Source of the DNA: Andreesenia angusta
GTDB lineage: Bacteria > Bacillota > Clostridia > Tissierellales > Gottschalkiaceae
Assembly (NCBI RefSeq): GCF_001855385.1
Contig: NZ_MKIE01000009.1
Span: 1-61,317 of the forward strand
Length of the DNA stretch: 61,317 bases
Reading direction: 5' to 3'
The notes beneath the pieces are model-generated. The model was not told where the DNA came from, did not search any database, and saw nothing but the letters and a program-made list of their open reading frames with translations. The stretch's first letter is position 1. Each line of letters opens with the position of its first letter. Made by a program: the position numbers and the translations under genes. Of this stretch, positions 8,747-16,732 are shown one piece after another.

Positions 8747-9967
8747 ATGGACAATACCAAGGTTTTGAACTTAAAAGAAGACATAAAGTGGATAGGGATA
8801 TTAGACCCAACTCTTGTAACTTTTGACGTGGTCATGGAGACTCAGTACGGTACCACTTACAACTCCTACTTTATAGACGCAGATAAAAAGACGATAATAG
8901 AGACTTCAAAAGACACATATCAGAAAGAATATCTTGAAAAGGTAAAGAGTGTTGTGAATCCGGAAGAGATAGAGTATATAGTGATGAACCACACTGAGCC
9001 GGACCACTCTGGGAATCTGAAGGAGCTTCTGAAAATAGCTCCAAACGCCACGGTTGTTGCCAGCAAGACGGGAGTAAAGTTTTTAAGAGATATAACGAAT
9101 CAAGAGTTTAAGCATATAATAGTCAGCGATGGAGATACGCTAGACCTTGGCAATAAGACGCTCAGGTTTATAGGGGCCCCTTTCCTGCACTGGCCAGACA
9201 CAATATACACATATGTGGAAGAGGACAAGGTGCTCTTCAGCTGCGACTCCTTTGGATGCCACTACTGCAACGAAAATGTATTTGAAGACCTGGTTGGGGA
9301 CTTCAGCGACGCTTTCAAATACTACTTTGACGTGATAATGAGTCCATTCAGCCAGCATATGCTAAACGCCATCGAAAAGGTGGAAAAGCTGGATATAGAC
9401 ATAATAGCTCCAGGACATGGACCTGTTTTGAGGGACAACTGGAAGAAATGGGTCGAGACAACTAAGCAATATGCCAAGGATTCGCTTGAGCACAAACACG
9501 AGGGCAAACCCAATGCACTTATAACTTATGTTTCAGCTTATGGGAACACAAAGAGGATAGCGGAGCTGATAGCCAAAGGCATTGAATCGGCTGGAGATAT
9601 AGATGTAGAGCTTCTGGACGTGGAATCTGGAGTGGGCTTTGAAACGCTAGAGGGCAAGGTAGAGAAGGCGGATGCCATTTTGATAGGTACGCCTACCATA
9701 AATCAGAATACGTTTCCTCAGATATACCAAGTTTTCGGGGCCATAAATCCCGTGACAAGCAGGGGCAAGATAGCAGGAGCGTTCGGATCTTACGGCTGGA
9801 GCGGGGAAGCTGTTGGGATAGTGAACAACATATTCAAGCTTTTAAAGCTGAAGCCCCATGGAGATGGACTAAAGGTTCTGTTTGTCCCTAAAGAGGACCA
9901 AGAAGAAAATGAATGCACAGAGTTTGGCAGGGAAATAGGAGAGAGTTTGATAGAGAGCTTTAAATAA
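8747..9967 (+). CDS. fprA: class A flavodiiron protein (NO/O2 reductase)
   Basis: A 406-residue protein with a metallo-beta-lactamase-like N-terminal domain carrying the diiron ligands (HTEPDH, FLHWPD, SCDSFG, GHGPV) and a C-terminal flavodoxin domain (from about 255, FMN loop SAYGNTK). It has no rubredoxin or reductase extension, hence class A. Such proteins reduce O2 to water or NO to N2O in the anaerobe cytoplasm. It shares a transcription unit with dnaB, which looks like chance adjacency. It fits functionally with hcp at 51232, another nitrosative-stress enzyme. Confidence 0.93.
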   Translation: MDNTKVLNLKEDIKWIGILDPTLVTFDVVMETQYGTTYNSYFIDADKKTIIETSKDTYQKEYLEKVKSVVNPEEIEYIVMNHTEPDHSGNLKELLKIAPNATVVASKTGVKFLRDITNQEFKHIIVSDGDTLDLGNKTLRFIGAPFLHWPDTIYTYVEEDKVLFSCDSFGCHYCNENVFEDLVGDFSDAFKYYFDVIMSPFSQHMLNAIEKVEKLDIDIIAPGHGPVLRDNWKKWVETTKQYAKDSLEHKHEGKPNALITYVSAYGNTKRIAELIAKGIESAGDIDVELLDVESGVGFETLEGKVEKADAILIGTPTINQNTFPQIYQVFGAINPVTSRGKIAGAFGSYGWSGEAVGIVNNIFKLLKLKPHGDGLKVLFVPKEDQEENECTEFGREIGESLIESFK

Positions 9968-9983
9968 AATTGTTCAGCATAGA

Positions 9984-10012
9984 AAACTCCCCACAGCCTG
10001 CGGGGAGTTTTT
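9984..10012 (+). terminator. terminator after fprA
   Basis: AAACTCCCC pairs with GGGGAGTTT over an ACAGCCTGC loop, followed by TTT. The ribosome binding site GGAGG of the next gene begins 2 bases after the T tract. Confidence 0.88.
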
Positions 10013-10023
10013 TGGAGGATAGG

Positions 10024-10638
10024 ATGATAAAAGGGGAAAGGATTTATATAGAAAGCCTTCAGCTTTCGGACGTATATCAGATGATGAACTGGAAAAAGGC
10101 AGAGGATATACTTTCAAGGGAGTATCACTTTTTAACTACAAAAGACGGCAATGTCAAGGGCTGGTATGAAGCTAGAATAGCCAGAAAGAATATGAAGTCA
10201 TACTCGGTAAAGACATACAGTGGGAAAGTGATAGGCTTTATAAGCATAAGAGACATAAACAGGCTTTTCAAAACTGCTGTATTGGGGATAACTTTTGATA
10301 TGAACTATGTAAACTGTGGATATGGTACTGAAAGCCTGAGGATATTTCTGGACTACTACTTTAACGAACTCAAAATGAGAACTCTTTTTCTAGACGTCGC
10401 AAGGCACAACAAGAGAGCTATAAGATGCTATGAAAACCTTGGGTTTGAGCATGTAAGACAGTACTATGCAAGGCTTGAGGACGAGTACTACGACGCTGTA
10501 ATAGAGGAGCTGAAAGAACGCAAAGAGGAGGAGTTCAGGCAGAGCTTCTGGATAGTGGGGCCGTTTATAATGCTGGGCTACTACAAGATGAGGCTTAGCA
10601 AAAATATGTACAATACAGTATCCACAAAGACATGTTGA
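10024..10638 (+). CDS. GNAT family N-acetyltransferase
   Basis: A 204-residue protein starting MIKGERIYIESL, like the RimJ/RimL/SpeG branch of GNAT enzymes. The acetyl-CoA loop NCGYGTE and the FLDVARHNKRAIRCYENLGF segment are typical. Residues after 165 form an unusual tail with a charged helix and a hydrophobic patch (FWIVGPFIMLGYY). The ATG at 10024 is chosen because GGAGG at 10014 fits it; an upstream in-frame TTG at 9970 would put the fprA terminator inside the gene. The substrate is unknown. The 3' end overlaps a DnaA-box cluster. Confidence 0.85.
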   Translation: MIKGERIYIESLQLSDVYQMMNWKKAEDILSREYHFLTTKDGNVKGWYEARIARKNMKSYSVKTYSGKVIGFISIRDINRLFKTAVLGITFDMNYVNCGYGTESLRIFLDYYFNELKMRTLFLDVARHNKRAIRCYENLGFEHVRQYYARLEDEYYDAVIEELKERKEEEFRQSFWIVGPFIMLGYYKMRLSKNMYNTVSTKTC

Positions 10639-10673
10639 AAAAAATGTGAATAACTTTGTGGATAAGTGGATAA
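10618..10673. promoter_or_regulatory. cluster of four DnaA-box-like 9-mers
   Basis: One box on the plus strand, GTATCCACA (10618-10626), is one mismatch from TTATCCACA. Three follow on the minus strand: TTATTCACA (10645-10653), a perfect TTATCCACA (10657-10665) and TTATCCACT (10665-10673). The first box lies in the end of the GNAT gene and the rest in the AT-rich gap before purA. The surrounding genes are typical near-origin genes. This could be an origin-linked or DnaA-titrating site. Confidence 0.6.
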
Positions 10674-10813
10674 GTAGGGGTAAATACTGAATAATAGCGA
10701 GAAAAGAGACAAAGTTCTGTTGATAACATTGTGAGTATAAACTGCAAGTCAAAATAGATCAGTTTAAAATACGAATGATTAAATAGAAACAGAGAAAAAT
10801 ATTCGAAAATGAA

Positions 10814-10842
10814 TTGACATCAAAAAAGCGTTTTGATAGCAT
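10814..10842 (+). promoter_or_regulatory. promoter of purA
   Basis: A perfect TTGACA (10814-10819) is followed after 17 bases by TAGCAT (10837-10842) with a TG two bases upstream (extended -10). The purA start is 35 bases downstream. Confidence 0.65.
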
Positions 10843-10877
10843 GTTATAGACGACAATTCACATAAGGAGTGGTATAT

Positions 10878-12164
10878 ATGTCAACCTTGGTAGTATTAGG
10901 AGCGCAGTGGGGAGATGAAGGAAAGGGAAAGATCACGGATTATCTGGCTGAGAAAGCGGACTATATAGTCAGATATCAAGGCGGTGACAATGCAGGACAT
11001 ACGGTAAAAGTTGGAGATCAGGAGTACAAGCTGCATCTTATACCGTCTGGAATATTCTACGGAGACAAAAGCTGCATAATAGGAAATGGCGTTGTGGTAA
11101 ACCCTAAGTCACTAGTAAAAGAGATAGAGTACCTCAAGGAAAAGGGCATAGGAGTTGAGAACCTGAGAGTGAGCGACAGAGCCCATATCATATTTCCATA
11201 TCACCTAAAGCTGGACGAGCTGGAGGAGAGAAAAAAAGGGATAGAGAAAATCGGAACTACTGTAAAGGGAATTGGTCCTTGCTACAGAGACAAGGTGGAC
11301 AGAGTAGGGCTTAGAATTTGCGATGCAGAGTACAGAGAGAGCTTTGAAGAGAAGCTCAGAAAGAATATAAGAGAAAAGAACGAGATAATAACAAAGCTAT
11401 ATGGCGAAGAGCCACTTGACGAAGAGAGCATTGTTCAGGAGTACAGAGGCTATCTAGACCAGATAGAAAAATATGTGGAAGATACATCTGTAACTGTGGA
11501 CAGCGCCATAAAGTCGGACAAGAAAGTTTTGTTTGAAGGAGCTCAAGGCACGCTTCTAGATCTTGACTTTGGAACCTATCCATACCTTACGTCTTCTCAC
11601 CCTATATCGGGAGGAGTTCCAATAGGTGCTGGAATAAGTCCGCTAGCCATAGAGAGAGTGCTAGGCGTTGTAAAGGCCTATACAACTAGAGTTGGAAAAG
11701 GACCATTCCCAACAGAGCTTTTCGACGAGATGGGAGATGCCATAAGGGAAAAAGGACACGAATACGGAACTACGACTGGAAGAGCTAGAAGATGCGGATG
11801 GCTGGACATGGTAATGCTTAACTATGCAGTCAGAATAAATGGCCTTACAGACATAGCAGTTACAAGGCTGGACACTCTTGGAGGATTCGAGAAGCTCAAG
11901 CTCTGCGTAGGGTATGAGCTAGAGGGAGAGAGAATAGTGGACTTCCCTGCAAGCTTAGAGACTCTTTCTAAATGTGAACCGGTGTACGAAGAGATAGATG
12001 GATGGGATGACAAAGAGATGGAAGGCGTGGAGGACTACGAGAAGCTGCCGGAAAACGCCAAGAGATATATAGAGAAGATAGAAGAGCTAACAGGGGTCAG
12101 AGTGAGCATAGTCTCCATAGGACCTAAGAGAAATGAGACTATAATAAGAAACGCGCTTATATAG
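10878..12164 (+). CDS. purA: adenylosuccinate synthetase
   Basis: A 428-residue PurA of exactly normal length. It begins [17 protein letters not shown], the GTP-binding P-loop-like signature with catalytic Asp, and contains [20 protein letters not shown] and [14 protein letters not shown]. It joins IMP and aspartate with GTP to give adenylosuccinate. The ATG at 10878 is preferred because TAAGGAGTGG ends 7 bases upstream. It is a single-gene unit; an imperfect hairpin at about 12175-12214 lacks a T tract. Confidence 0.97.
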   Translation: MSTLVVLGAQWGDEGKGKITDYLAEKADYIVRYQGGDNAGHTVKVGDQEYKLHLIPSGIFYGDKSCIIGNGVVVNPKSLVKEIEYLKEKGIGVENLRVSDRAHIIFPYHLKLDELEERKKGIEKIGTTVKGIGPCYRDKVDRVGLRICDAEYRESFEEKLRKNIREKNEIITKLYGEEPLDEESIVQEYRGYLDQIEKYVEDTSVTVDSAIKSDKKVLFEGAQGTLLDLDFGTYPYLTSSHPISGGVPIGAGISPLAIERVLGVVKAYTTRVGKGPFPTELFDEMGDAIREKGHEYGTTTGRARRCGWLDMVMLNYAVRINGLTDIAVTRLDTLGGFEKLKLCVGYELEGERIVDFPASLETLSKCEPVYEEIDGWDDKEMEGVEDYEKLPENAKRYIEKIEELTGVRVSIVSIGPKRNETIIRNALI

Positions 12165-12248
12165 AGTGACAACTAGAGCCTGAGAAAGTCCGAAAATAGG
12201 GGACTCTTGGGCTCTAAATAATTAAAAATAAAAAATGTTGAAAAAATA

Positions 12249-12277
12249 TTGACACTTTAAAGTTAATAGGGTAATAT
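12249..12277 (+). promoter_or_regulatory. promoter of the second tRNA cluster
   Basis: TTGACA (12249-12254) is 17 bases before TAATAT (12272-12277). The first tRNA begins 30 bases downstream. It is the best promoter match for a stable RNA in the window. Confidence 0.85.
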
Positions 12278-12307
12278 ATATCTTGTGGTTGGGGACAGCT
12301 ACAAGAT

Positions 12308-12383
12308 GATCCATTAGCTCAGTCGGTAGAGCACCTGACTTTTAATCAGGGTGTCCCGCGTTCGAGTCGCGGATGGATCACCA
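12308..12383 (+). tRNA. tRNA-Lys (TTT)
   Basis: It is identical in sequence to the tRNA-Lys at 1106, with anticodon TTT and an encoded CCA. It is first in a five-tRNA cluster. Confidence 0.96.
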
Positions 12384-12388
12384 ATTAT

Positions 12389-12463
12389 GGCTCTATGGTC
12401 AAGCGGTCAAGACACCGCCCTTTCACGGCGGTAACCCGGGTTCGATTCCCGGTAGAGTCACCA
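12389..12463 (+). tRNA. tRNA-Glu (TTC)
   Basis: It is the same as the copy at 674 except for one D-loop base (GCGGTCAAG instead of GCGGTTAAG). Anticodon TTC; CCA is encoded. Confidence 0.96.
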
Positions 12464-12468
12464 TAAGT

Positions 12469-12544
12469 GGTCGCATAGCTCAGCTGGGAGAGCATCTGCC
12501 TTACAAGCAGGGGGTCGTAGGTTCGAGCCCTACTGCGACCACCA
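12469..12544 (+). tRNA. tRNA-Val (TAC)
   Basis: It is identical to the copy at 754, with anticodon TAC and an encoded CCA. Confidence 0.96.
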
Positions 12545-12570
12545 TAAAAAAATATGAAACAAACAAACGC

Positions 12571-12647
12571 GGCCTGGTAGTTCAGTTGGTTAGAATGCCA
12601 GCCTGTCACGCTGGAGGTCGAGGGTTCGAGTCCCTTCCAGGTCGCCA
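12571..12647 (+). tRNA. tRNA-Asp (GTC)
   Basis: A cloverleaf of 77 nt with acceptor GGCCTGG/CCAGGTC, anticodon GTC and an encoded CCA. Confidence 0.96.
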
Positions 12648-12670
12648 AAAAAACAACACACACAAAACAT

Positions 12671-12745
12671 GCTGGTGTGGCGCAACGGTAGCGCAACTGA
12701 CTTGTAATCAGTAGGTTGGGGGTTCAAGTCCTCTCACCAGCTCCA
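12671..12745 (+). tRNA. tRNA-Thr (TGT)
   Basis: A cloverleaf of 75 nt with acceptor GCTGGTG/CACCAGC, anticodon TGT and an encoded CCA. It is last in the cluster. Confidence 0.96.
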
Positions 12746-12751
12746 ATAAAA

Positions 12752-12790
12752 GGAAGGTTCTAGAACGTAAGATTCTAGGGCTTTTTTTTT
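12752..12790 (+). terminator. terminator of the second tRNA cluster
   Basis: AAGGTTCTAGA pairs imperfectly (one bulge, two G-T pairs) with TTCTAGGGCTT, followed by a long T run. Confidence 0.7.
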
Positions 12791-12893
12791 ACGTTCAAAT
12801 GCGATTCCAAATACAGGCTTTAAATTTTGATTGAAAAAAGCAAAAAATTGTGGCAAGATATAGAGAAAGAAAAAAACAAGGGAGTGAATGCAT

Positions 12894-13868
12894 TTGAGTA
12901 AGATAAGATTAGGTATAGTTGGATACGGTAATTTAGGAAGAGGTGTGGAAAAAGCCATATCTCAAAACCCAGATATGGAGCTTGTAGCGGTTTTTACAAG
13001 AAGATCGCCTGAGAGCATAGACACTAATGCAACGGCTGTAAGTATGGCGGATATAGAGTCTTACAAGGGGAAAATAGACGTAATGCTTCTATGCGGGGGG
13101 TCTGCGACTGATCTAGAGAAGCAAGGGCCTGAGATATCTAAGCATTTCAATACAGTGGACAGCTTTGACACTCATGCTAAAATTCCTGAGTATTTTGAAA
13201 TGGTGGACAGCTCAGCTAAAGAGGGCGGAAACACAAGCCTTATATCTACAGGGTGGGACCCAGGACTTTTCTCTCTAAACAGACTTCTCGGAGAATGCGT
13301 GCTTCCAGAGGGTGACGAGTACACTTTTTGGGGAAAAGGAGTTAGCCAAGGTCACTCTGATGCAATAAGAAGGATAAGCGGAGTTAAGCGCGGTGTTCAG
13401 TATACAGTTCCTAGCGAAGATGCGTTGTCTACTGTGAGAGCTGGGGAAAAGCTGGACATATCAGCTACAGACAGACATGAAAGAGTATGCTATATAGTGC
13501 TGGAAGAAGGGGCAGATGCGGCGAGCATAGAGAAGGAAATAGTTACAATGCCTAACTACTTTGCAGACTACAAGACTACAGTGAACTTTATTTCAGAAGA
13601 AGAGTTCCAGAGCGAGCACACTGGAATGCCTCATGGAGGAAGCGTCTTCCGTCAAGGTAGAACTGGAGAAGGAACAAGCCAAGTTATAGAGTTCAAGCTA
13701 AACCTTGGAAGCAATCCAGAGTTCACTTCAAGCGTGCTAGTTGCATGCGCAAGAGCGGTAAATAGATTTGCTTCAGAAGGAAGAGTAGGTGCGCTTACTG
13801 TATTCGACATTCCATATGCATATCTTTCACCAAAATCAGGAGCAGAGCTTAGAAAAGAACTACTTTAA
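12894..13868 (+). CDS. ddh: meso-diaminopimelate D-dehydrogenase
   Basis: A 324-residue NADP-dependent dehydrogenase close to the normal 320-326 residues. The N terminus has the Rossmann motif GIVGYGNLGRG; STGWDPGLFS and the GVSQGHSDAIRRISGV segment are typical of Ddh. It converts tetrahydrodipicolinate to meso-diaminopimelate in one step for lysine and peptidoglycan synthesis. The TTG at 12894 is preferred over ATG at 12888 because GGAGTG ends 7 bases before it. It converges on dnaI and shares a terminator with it. Confidence 0.92.
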   Translation: MSKIRLGIVGYGNLGRGVEKAISQNPDMELVAVFTRRSPESIDTNATAVSMADIESYKGKIDVMLLCGGSATDLEKQGPEISKHFNTVDSFDTHAKIPEYFEMVDSSAKEGGNTSLISTGWDPGLFSLNRLLGECVLPEGDEYTFWGKGVSQGHSDAIRRISGVKRGVQYTVPSEDALSTVRAGEKLDISATDRHERVCYIVLEEGADAASIEKEIVTMPNYFADYKTTVNFISEEEFQSEHTGMPHGGSVFRQGRTGEGTSQVIEFKLNLGSNPEFTSSVLVACARAVNRFASEGRVGALTVFDIPYAYLSPKSGAELRKELL

Positions 13869-13880
13869 TAAAAGCAACAA

Positions 13881-13922
13881 AAAGAGGAACAGGGGCTTAA
13901 CTGCCCCTGTTCCTCTTTTTTT
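13881..13922. terminator. bidirectional terminator between ddh and dnaI
   Basis: AAAGAGGAACAGGGGC pairs with GCCCCTGTTCCTCTTT around a TTAACT loop, with A and T tracts on the two sides. The stop codon of dnaI lies in the loop, so the last codons of dnaI form one arm of the hairpin. Confidence 0.85.
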
Positions 13923-14898
13923 CCCATCTCAAGTCTGGACCGAAAAACTTGAGCATATTGAATTGGCTAAAAAGCCTTGAAAAGACTCTATCGGTGTAGA
14001 TATTTGAAATATCTCTAGGAGACAGGTTGGTCGAGATAACGGTTTTTTTGCCACTCAAGAGCCTTGAATTTATTATATTGAAGAACTCAGTTATGGTGAA
14101 GGAGTTGGAGAGCTCTGTTCCAAGGTCGTCGATTATGAGCAGATCTGCTTCAAACAGCATATTGTAGTCTTCTCTGCTGAACACAGAGCCTTCTTCCCTT
14201 TTAAATCGATGCGCCTCTACAATCTCCATTATCTTAAAGGCCGTTTGATATATGACCACCTTCCCTTTATCTAGAAGCGACTTTGCTATGCAGTTACATA
14301 GAAAGGTCTTTCCAAGCCCTGTAGTTCCGTAGAACAGCAGGTTTTCTCCATTGTCCTTGTCAAAGTTGATGCAGAAGACTTCAGCTGTGTTTACAAGTTC
14401 CATCATATTTTCTCGTGGAGTCAGGGCTTCGCCGTCGAAGTTTTCATTTGAAAAGATGTCTATGTCGAAAGTCTGAAAATTCTCTGAATTAAGTTTCTTG
14501 TCTAGATTAGACATCTTATAGGACTCCCTTATAAGCCTTTGCTTAAGGCAGCTGCATTTAGATCCATTTTTCAGGTACCCGGTGTCGCTGCATGCAGAGC
14601 ATTCGTAGGAGACTTCAAGCTGGTCTAAACTGATGTTGTTCTCTGTCAGAAGAAAGGCTTTTTCAGACTTCAGCTTGCTCATATGCGCCTTTACCTTGGC
14701 TAAATTCTCTTCGTAGGAGTCGGGATCGTTTAAAAGAGACTTGGCTATAGTGACACCTGTCTTGGCTATTTCCGAGTCTATCTCTTTCACTCTAGGTACT
14801 TTTGCATATATAAGCTCAAGTCGCCTCTTCTGTTCAGCTACGGCACGGTCTCTCTTTCGACCGTATTCTCTTAGTATTTCATTTAATTTTGAGTTCAA
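13897..14898 (-). CDS. dnaI: helicase loader DnaI (DnaC-like ATPase)
   Basis: A 333-residue AAA+ protein. The N-terminal part is helical with a zinc-ribbon-like cluster CSACSDTGYLKNGSKCSC (about 98-115), as in DnaI-type loaders. The ATPase has Walker A GTTGLGKT (about 170), Walker B LLIIDDLGTE and a STNLSPRDI sensor 1. It loads the DnaB helicase. The start is TTG with AGAGGTG upstream. It follows the DnaD-domain gene by 28 bases in the same operon. The last residues (RWEKKRNRGS) are encoded by the terminator arm. Confidence 0.9.
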   Translation of the reverse strand: MNSKLNEILREYGRKRDRAVAEQKRRLELIYAKVPRVKEIDSEIAKTGVTIAKSLLNDPDSYEENLAKVKAHMSKLKSEKAFLLTENNISLDQLEVSYECSACSDTGYLKNGSKCSCLKQRLIRESYKMSNLDKKLNSENFQTFDIDIFSNENFDGEALTPRENMMELVNTAEVFCINFDKDNGENLLFYGTTGLGKTFLCNCIAKSLLDKGKVVIYQTAFKIMEIVEAHRFKREEGSVFSREDYNMLFEADLLIIDDLGTELSNSFTITEFFNIINSRLLSGKKTVISTNLSPRDISNIYTDRVFSRLFSQFNMLKFFGPDLRWEKKRNRGS

Positions 14899-14926
14899 GG
14901 TTTCACCTCTGCTTTTCTATACTTTT

Positions 14927-15997
14927 CTACTTGCTTTTGTTTTTCTCTCTTATCAGCTGCTCTAAGTCCTCGTTCGAGTAGCCAGAAGAGCGTTGCTCGA
15001 AATTGTGGAAAGCTGTTTTCTTGACAGCAGGTGGATTAGAGCGAGGCTTTTCCGACTTGTAGCTGGAAGCTTCTCTTTCCACATCTTCCACAGTTCGGAT
15101 CCCCTTTTCATGCCAAGAGCTCAGGATTCCGTTTATATAGTTTACGCTTGGGTTAGCTGTGCTAGAGGACTTCTCACATGCCTTCATCACAAGCTCTGTG
15201 GAGAACTTCCAGTCTTCAAACCACCTGTTCATTATCTTCTTTTCGCTCTCTGTAGGAATCGTATTTACGGCGCCTATGGCTTTCTTGACTTGCTGGTATC
15301 TGTGGTACGCACTCTCGTTTTGCTTAAGGTATTTTTCCAGCTCCTCTGCGTTGGTGATTCCAAGGTCGTACCAGTTTCTGATTATCCCTTCGACATATCC
15401 TACGCTTTTCTTGCCCTGCTTTTCCACGGCTATATAGAAGGCCTGCACTATGACTTCGGGAGACACGTTGTAGTTGTAGAACCAGTCCAGTATCTTCGTG
15501 CGCTCTACCGCCTGAAGCTGCCTTCTGACTATATGGTCTATTTTCTTGAACATATCGCTTATATGGGGATTGTAGCTTACTTCAACAAGATCGTCCACAG
15601 TGCTCCTGTAGAGCGTGTCCACGCTCTTTCTGGGCTGTGGCTTCTCTGGCATAAATATCTGGTAGTTGTTTGTAATATAGAGCTGTACAAGACTTTTAAA
15701 CTCTACATCGTAGTCAAACTGATCCGCCGAGTTTTCCTTAGGGTGCTTTATGATTATGCCCTTCTGCTCCCAGAAGTCCCAAGCGGCCAAAACATCGGAA
15801 AGCGGTATGCTCAAGTGCTTGGCAAGCAAGGAGTTTGTGATTACAAGATGCTTGTCGTCGTCTCTTGTGAGCTTAAAGCCCAGCAGGTAGACTTTCACAT
15901 GTGTCCCGTCGGCCATTGGCATAAAGTCGTTTAAGAATATATTTTCTATTGGCGTAGAGCCCAAGTCCACTTTTGTAGTCTCTATGAAAAATGCCAT
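14927..15997 (-). CDS. DnaD-domain replication initiation protein
   Basis: A 356-residue protein with an N-terminal winged-helix-like region (about 1-110) and two tandem DnaD-like C-terminal domains, each ending in the YxxxIxxxW-type motif (YVEGIIRNWYDLGI and YINGILSSWHEKGI). These domains bind DNA and help load the replicative helicase. ATG start; GAGGTG lies about 8 bases upstream. Its operon partner is dnaI. It could equally be called DnaB-like (primosome) or DnaD-like; the two-domain form does not settle which. Confidence 0.86.
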   Translation of the reverse strand: MAFFIETTKVDLGSTPIENIFLNDFMPMADGTHVKVYLLGFKLTRDDDKHLVITNSLLAKHLSIPLSDVLAAWDFWEQKGIIIKHPKENSADQFDYDVEFKSLVQLYITNNYQIFMPEKPQPRKSVDTLYRSTVDDLVEVSYNPHISDMFKKIDHIVRRQLQAVERTKILDWFYNYNVSPEVIVQAFYIAVEKQGKKSVGYVEGIIRNWYDLGITNAEELEKYLKQNESAYHRYQQVKKAIGAVNTIPTESEKKIMNRWFEDWKFSTELVMKACEKSSSTANPSVNYINGILSSWHEKGIRTVEDVEREASSYKSEKPRSNPPAVKKTAFHNFEQRSSGYSNEDLEQLIREKNKSK

Positions 15998-16028
15998 ATT
16001 TGAATCACCTCAATCAATTTCTAGTCTC

Positions 16029-16034
16029 ATTATA
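16029..16034 (-). promoter_or_regulatory. extended -10 of the dnaD-dnaI operon
   Basis: On the minus strand the sequence reads TGATATAAT, an extended -10 with a perfect TATAAT. No good -35 is present. It lies about 32 bases before the DnaD-domain start codon. Confidence 0.55.
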
Positions 16035-16132
16035 TCACAATTCCAGGATATAAATATTTTCAGAAGAGTGAATAAAGTACGCCTCTTAAGGTATATAGGG
16101 TATTAAAGTAGATAATATTGGGAGAGATAGAA

Positions 16133-16714
16133 GTGGATATATTTTTTAAATTAGACTGGCGGTACATAGTGTTTTATTTGATTACGGCACTCTGGATAGG
16201 TGAGTTTATAGTCCTTCCATCTAGGCATGAAGATGGGGACTACAGCGAAAAAAAGTCGTTTCTGAGAATTCTGGCTTCAATAGTGGCCAGCATAGCGCTT
16301 ACTTTATCGCTTTCATACGCAGAGCTTTTTGCTGTTGGAGGGTTGGCCGGAACTGCGATGAACTGGATAGGACTCTTGTGCTATGTTTCAGGAATAGCTT
16401 TCAGGTACTCGGGAGCAGTATACCTTGGGAAGTACTTTACAAGAGATGTAGAGGTTGAAAGTGACCATGAGCTCGTAAGCGACGGGCCCTATAAAATACT
16501 GAGACATCCCCTCTACTTGGGACTGTTCTTGCTTTCCATAGGGGTGCCGCTGTTTTTCAGAAATATAGTGGGATTTTTATTTGCATTCGCAATTGTAGGC
16601 AGGCTTTTAAACAAGAGGATGATTCAGGAAGAGATTGTGATGGAGAATACGATAGGGGACAGCTACAGAGTGTGGAAAGCTGAAAGGTACAGATTTATTC
16701 CGTATATATACTAG
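16133..16714 (+). CDS. isoprenylcysteine carboxyl methyltransferase family protein
   Basis: A 193-residue integral membrane protein with about five hydrophobic segments. The C-terminal core DGPYKILRHPLYLGLFLLSIG is the hallmark of the ICMT/phospholipid methyltransferase family, where RHPxY helps bind S-adenosylmethionine. The substrate in bacteria is usually unknown. The GTG at 16133 is preferred over an upstream TTG because GGGAGAG lies 6-7 bases before it. The CrtI-like gene starts 18 bases downstream, so the pair may act on one isoprenoid-type substrate. Confidence 0.82.
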   Translation: MDIFFKLDWRYIVFYLITALWIGEFIVLPSRHEDGDYSEKKSFLRILASIVASIALTLSLSYAELFAVGGLAGTAMNWIGLLCYVSGIAFRYSGAVYLGKYFTRDVEVESDHELVSDGPYKILRHPLYLGLFLLSIGVPLFFRNIVGFLFAFAIVGRLLNKRMIQEEIVMENTIGDSYRVWKAERYRFIPYIY

Positions 16715-16732
16715 TGTGAGGGGGAATGTTTT

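Noticed and set aside
12175..12214. Hairpin after purA
   Set aside because: The stem is imperfect and followed by A-rich, not T-rich, sequence, so it is not listed as a terminator.
14993..15934. A 313-codon plus-strand frame opposite the DnaD-domain gene
   Set aside because: The minus-strand gene has clear domains, a promoter and a ribosome binding site; the opposite frame has none.
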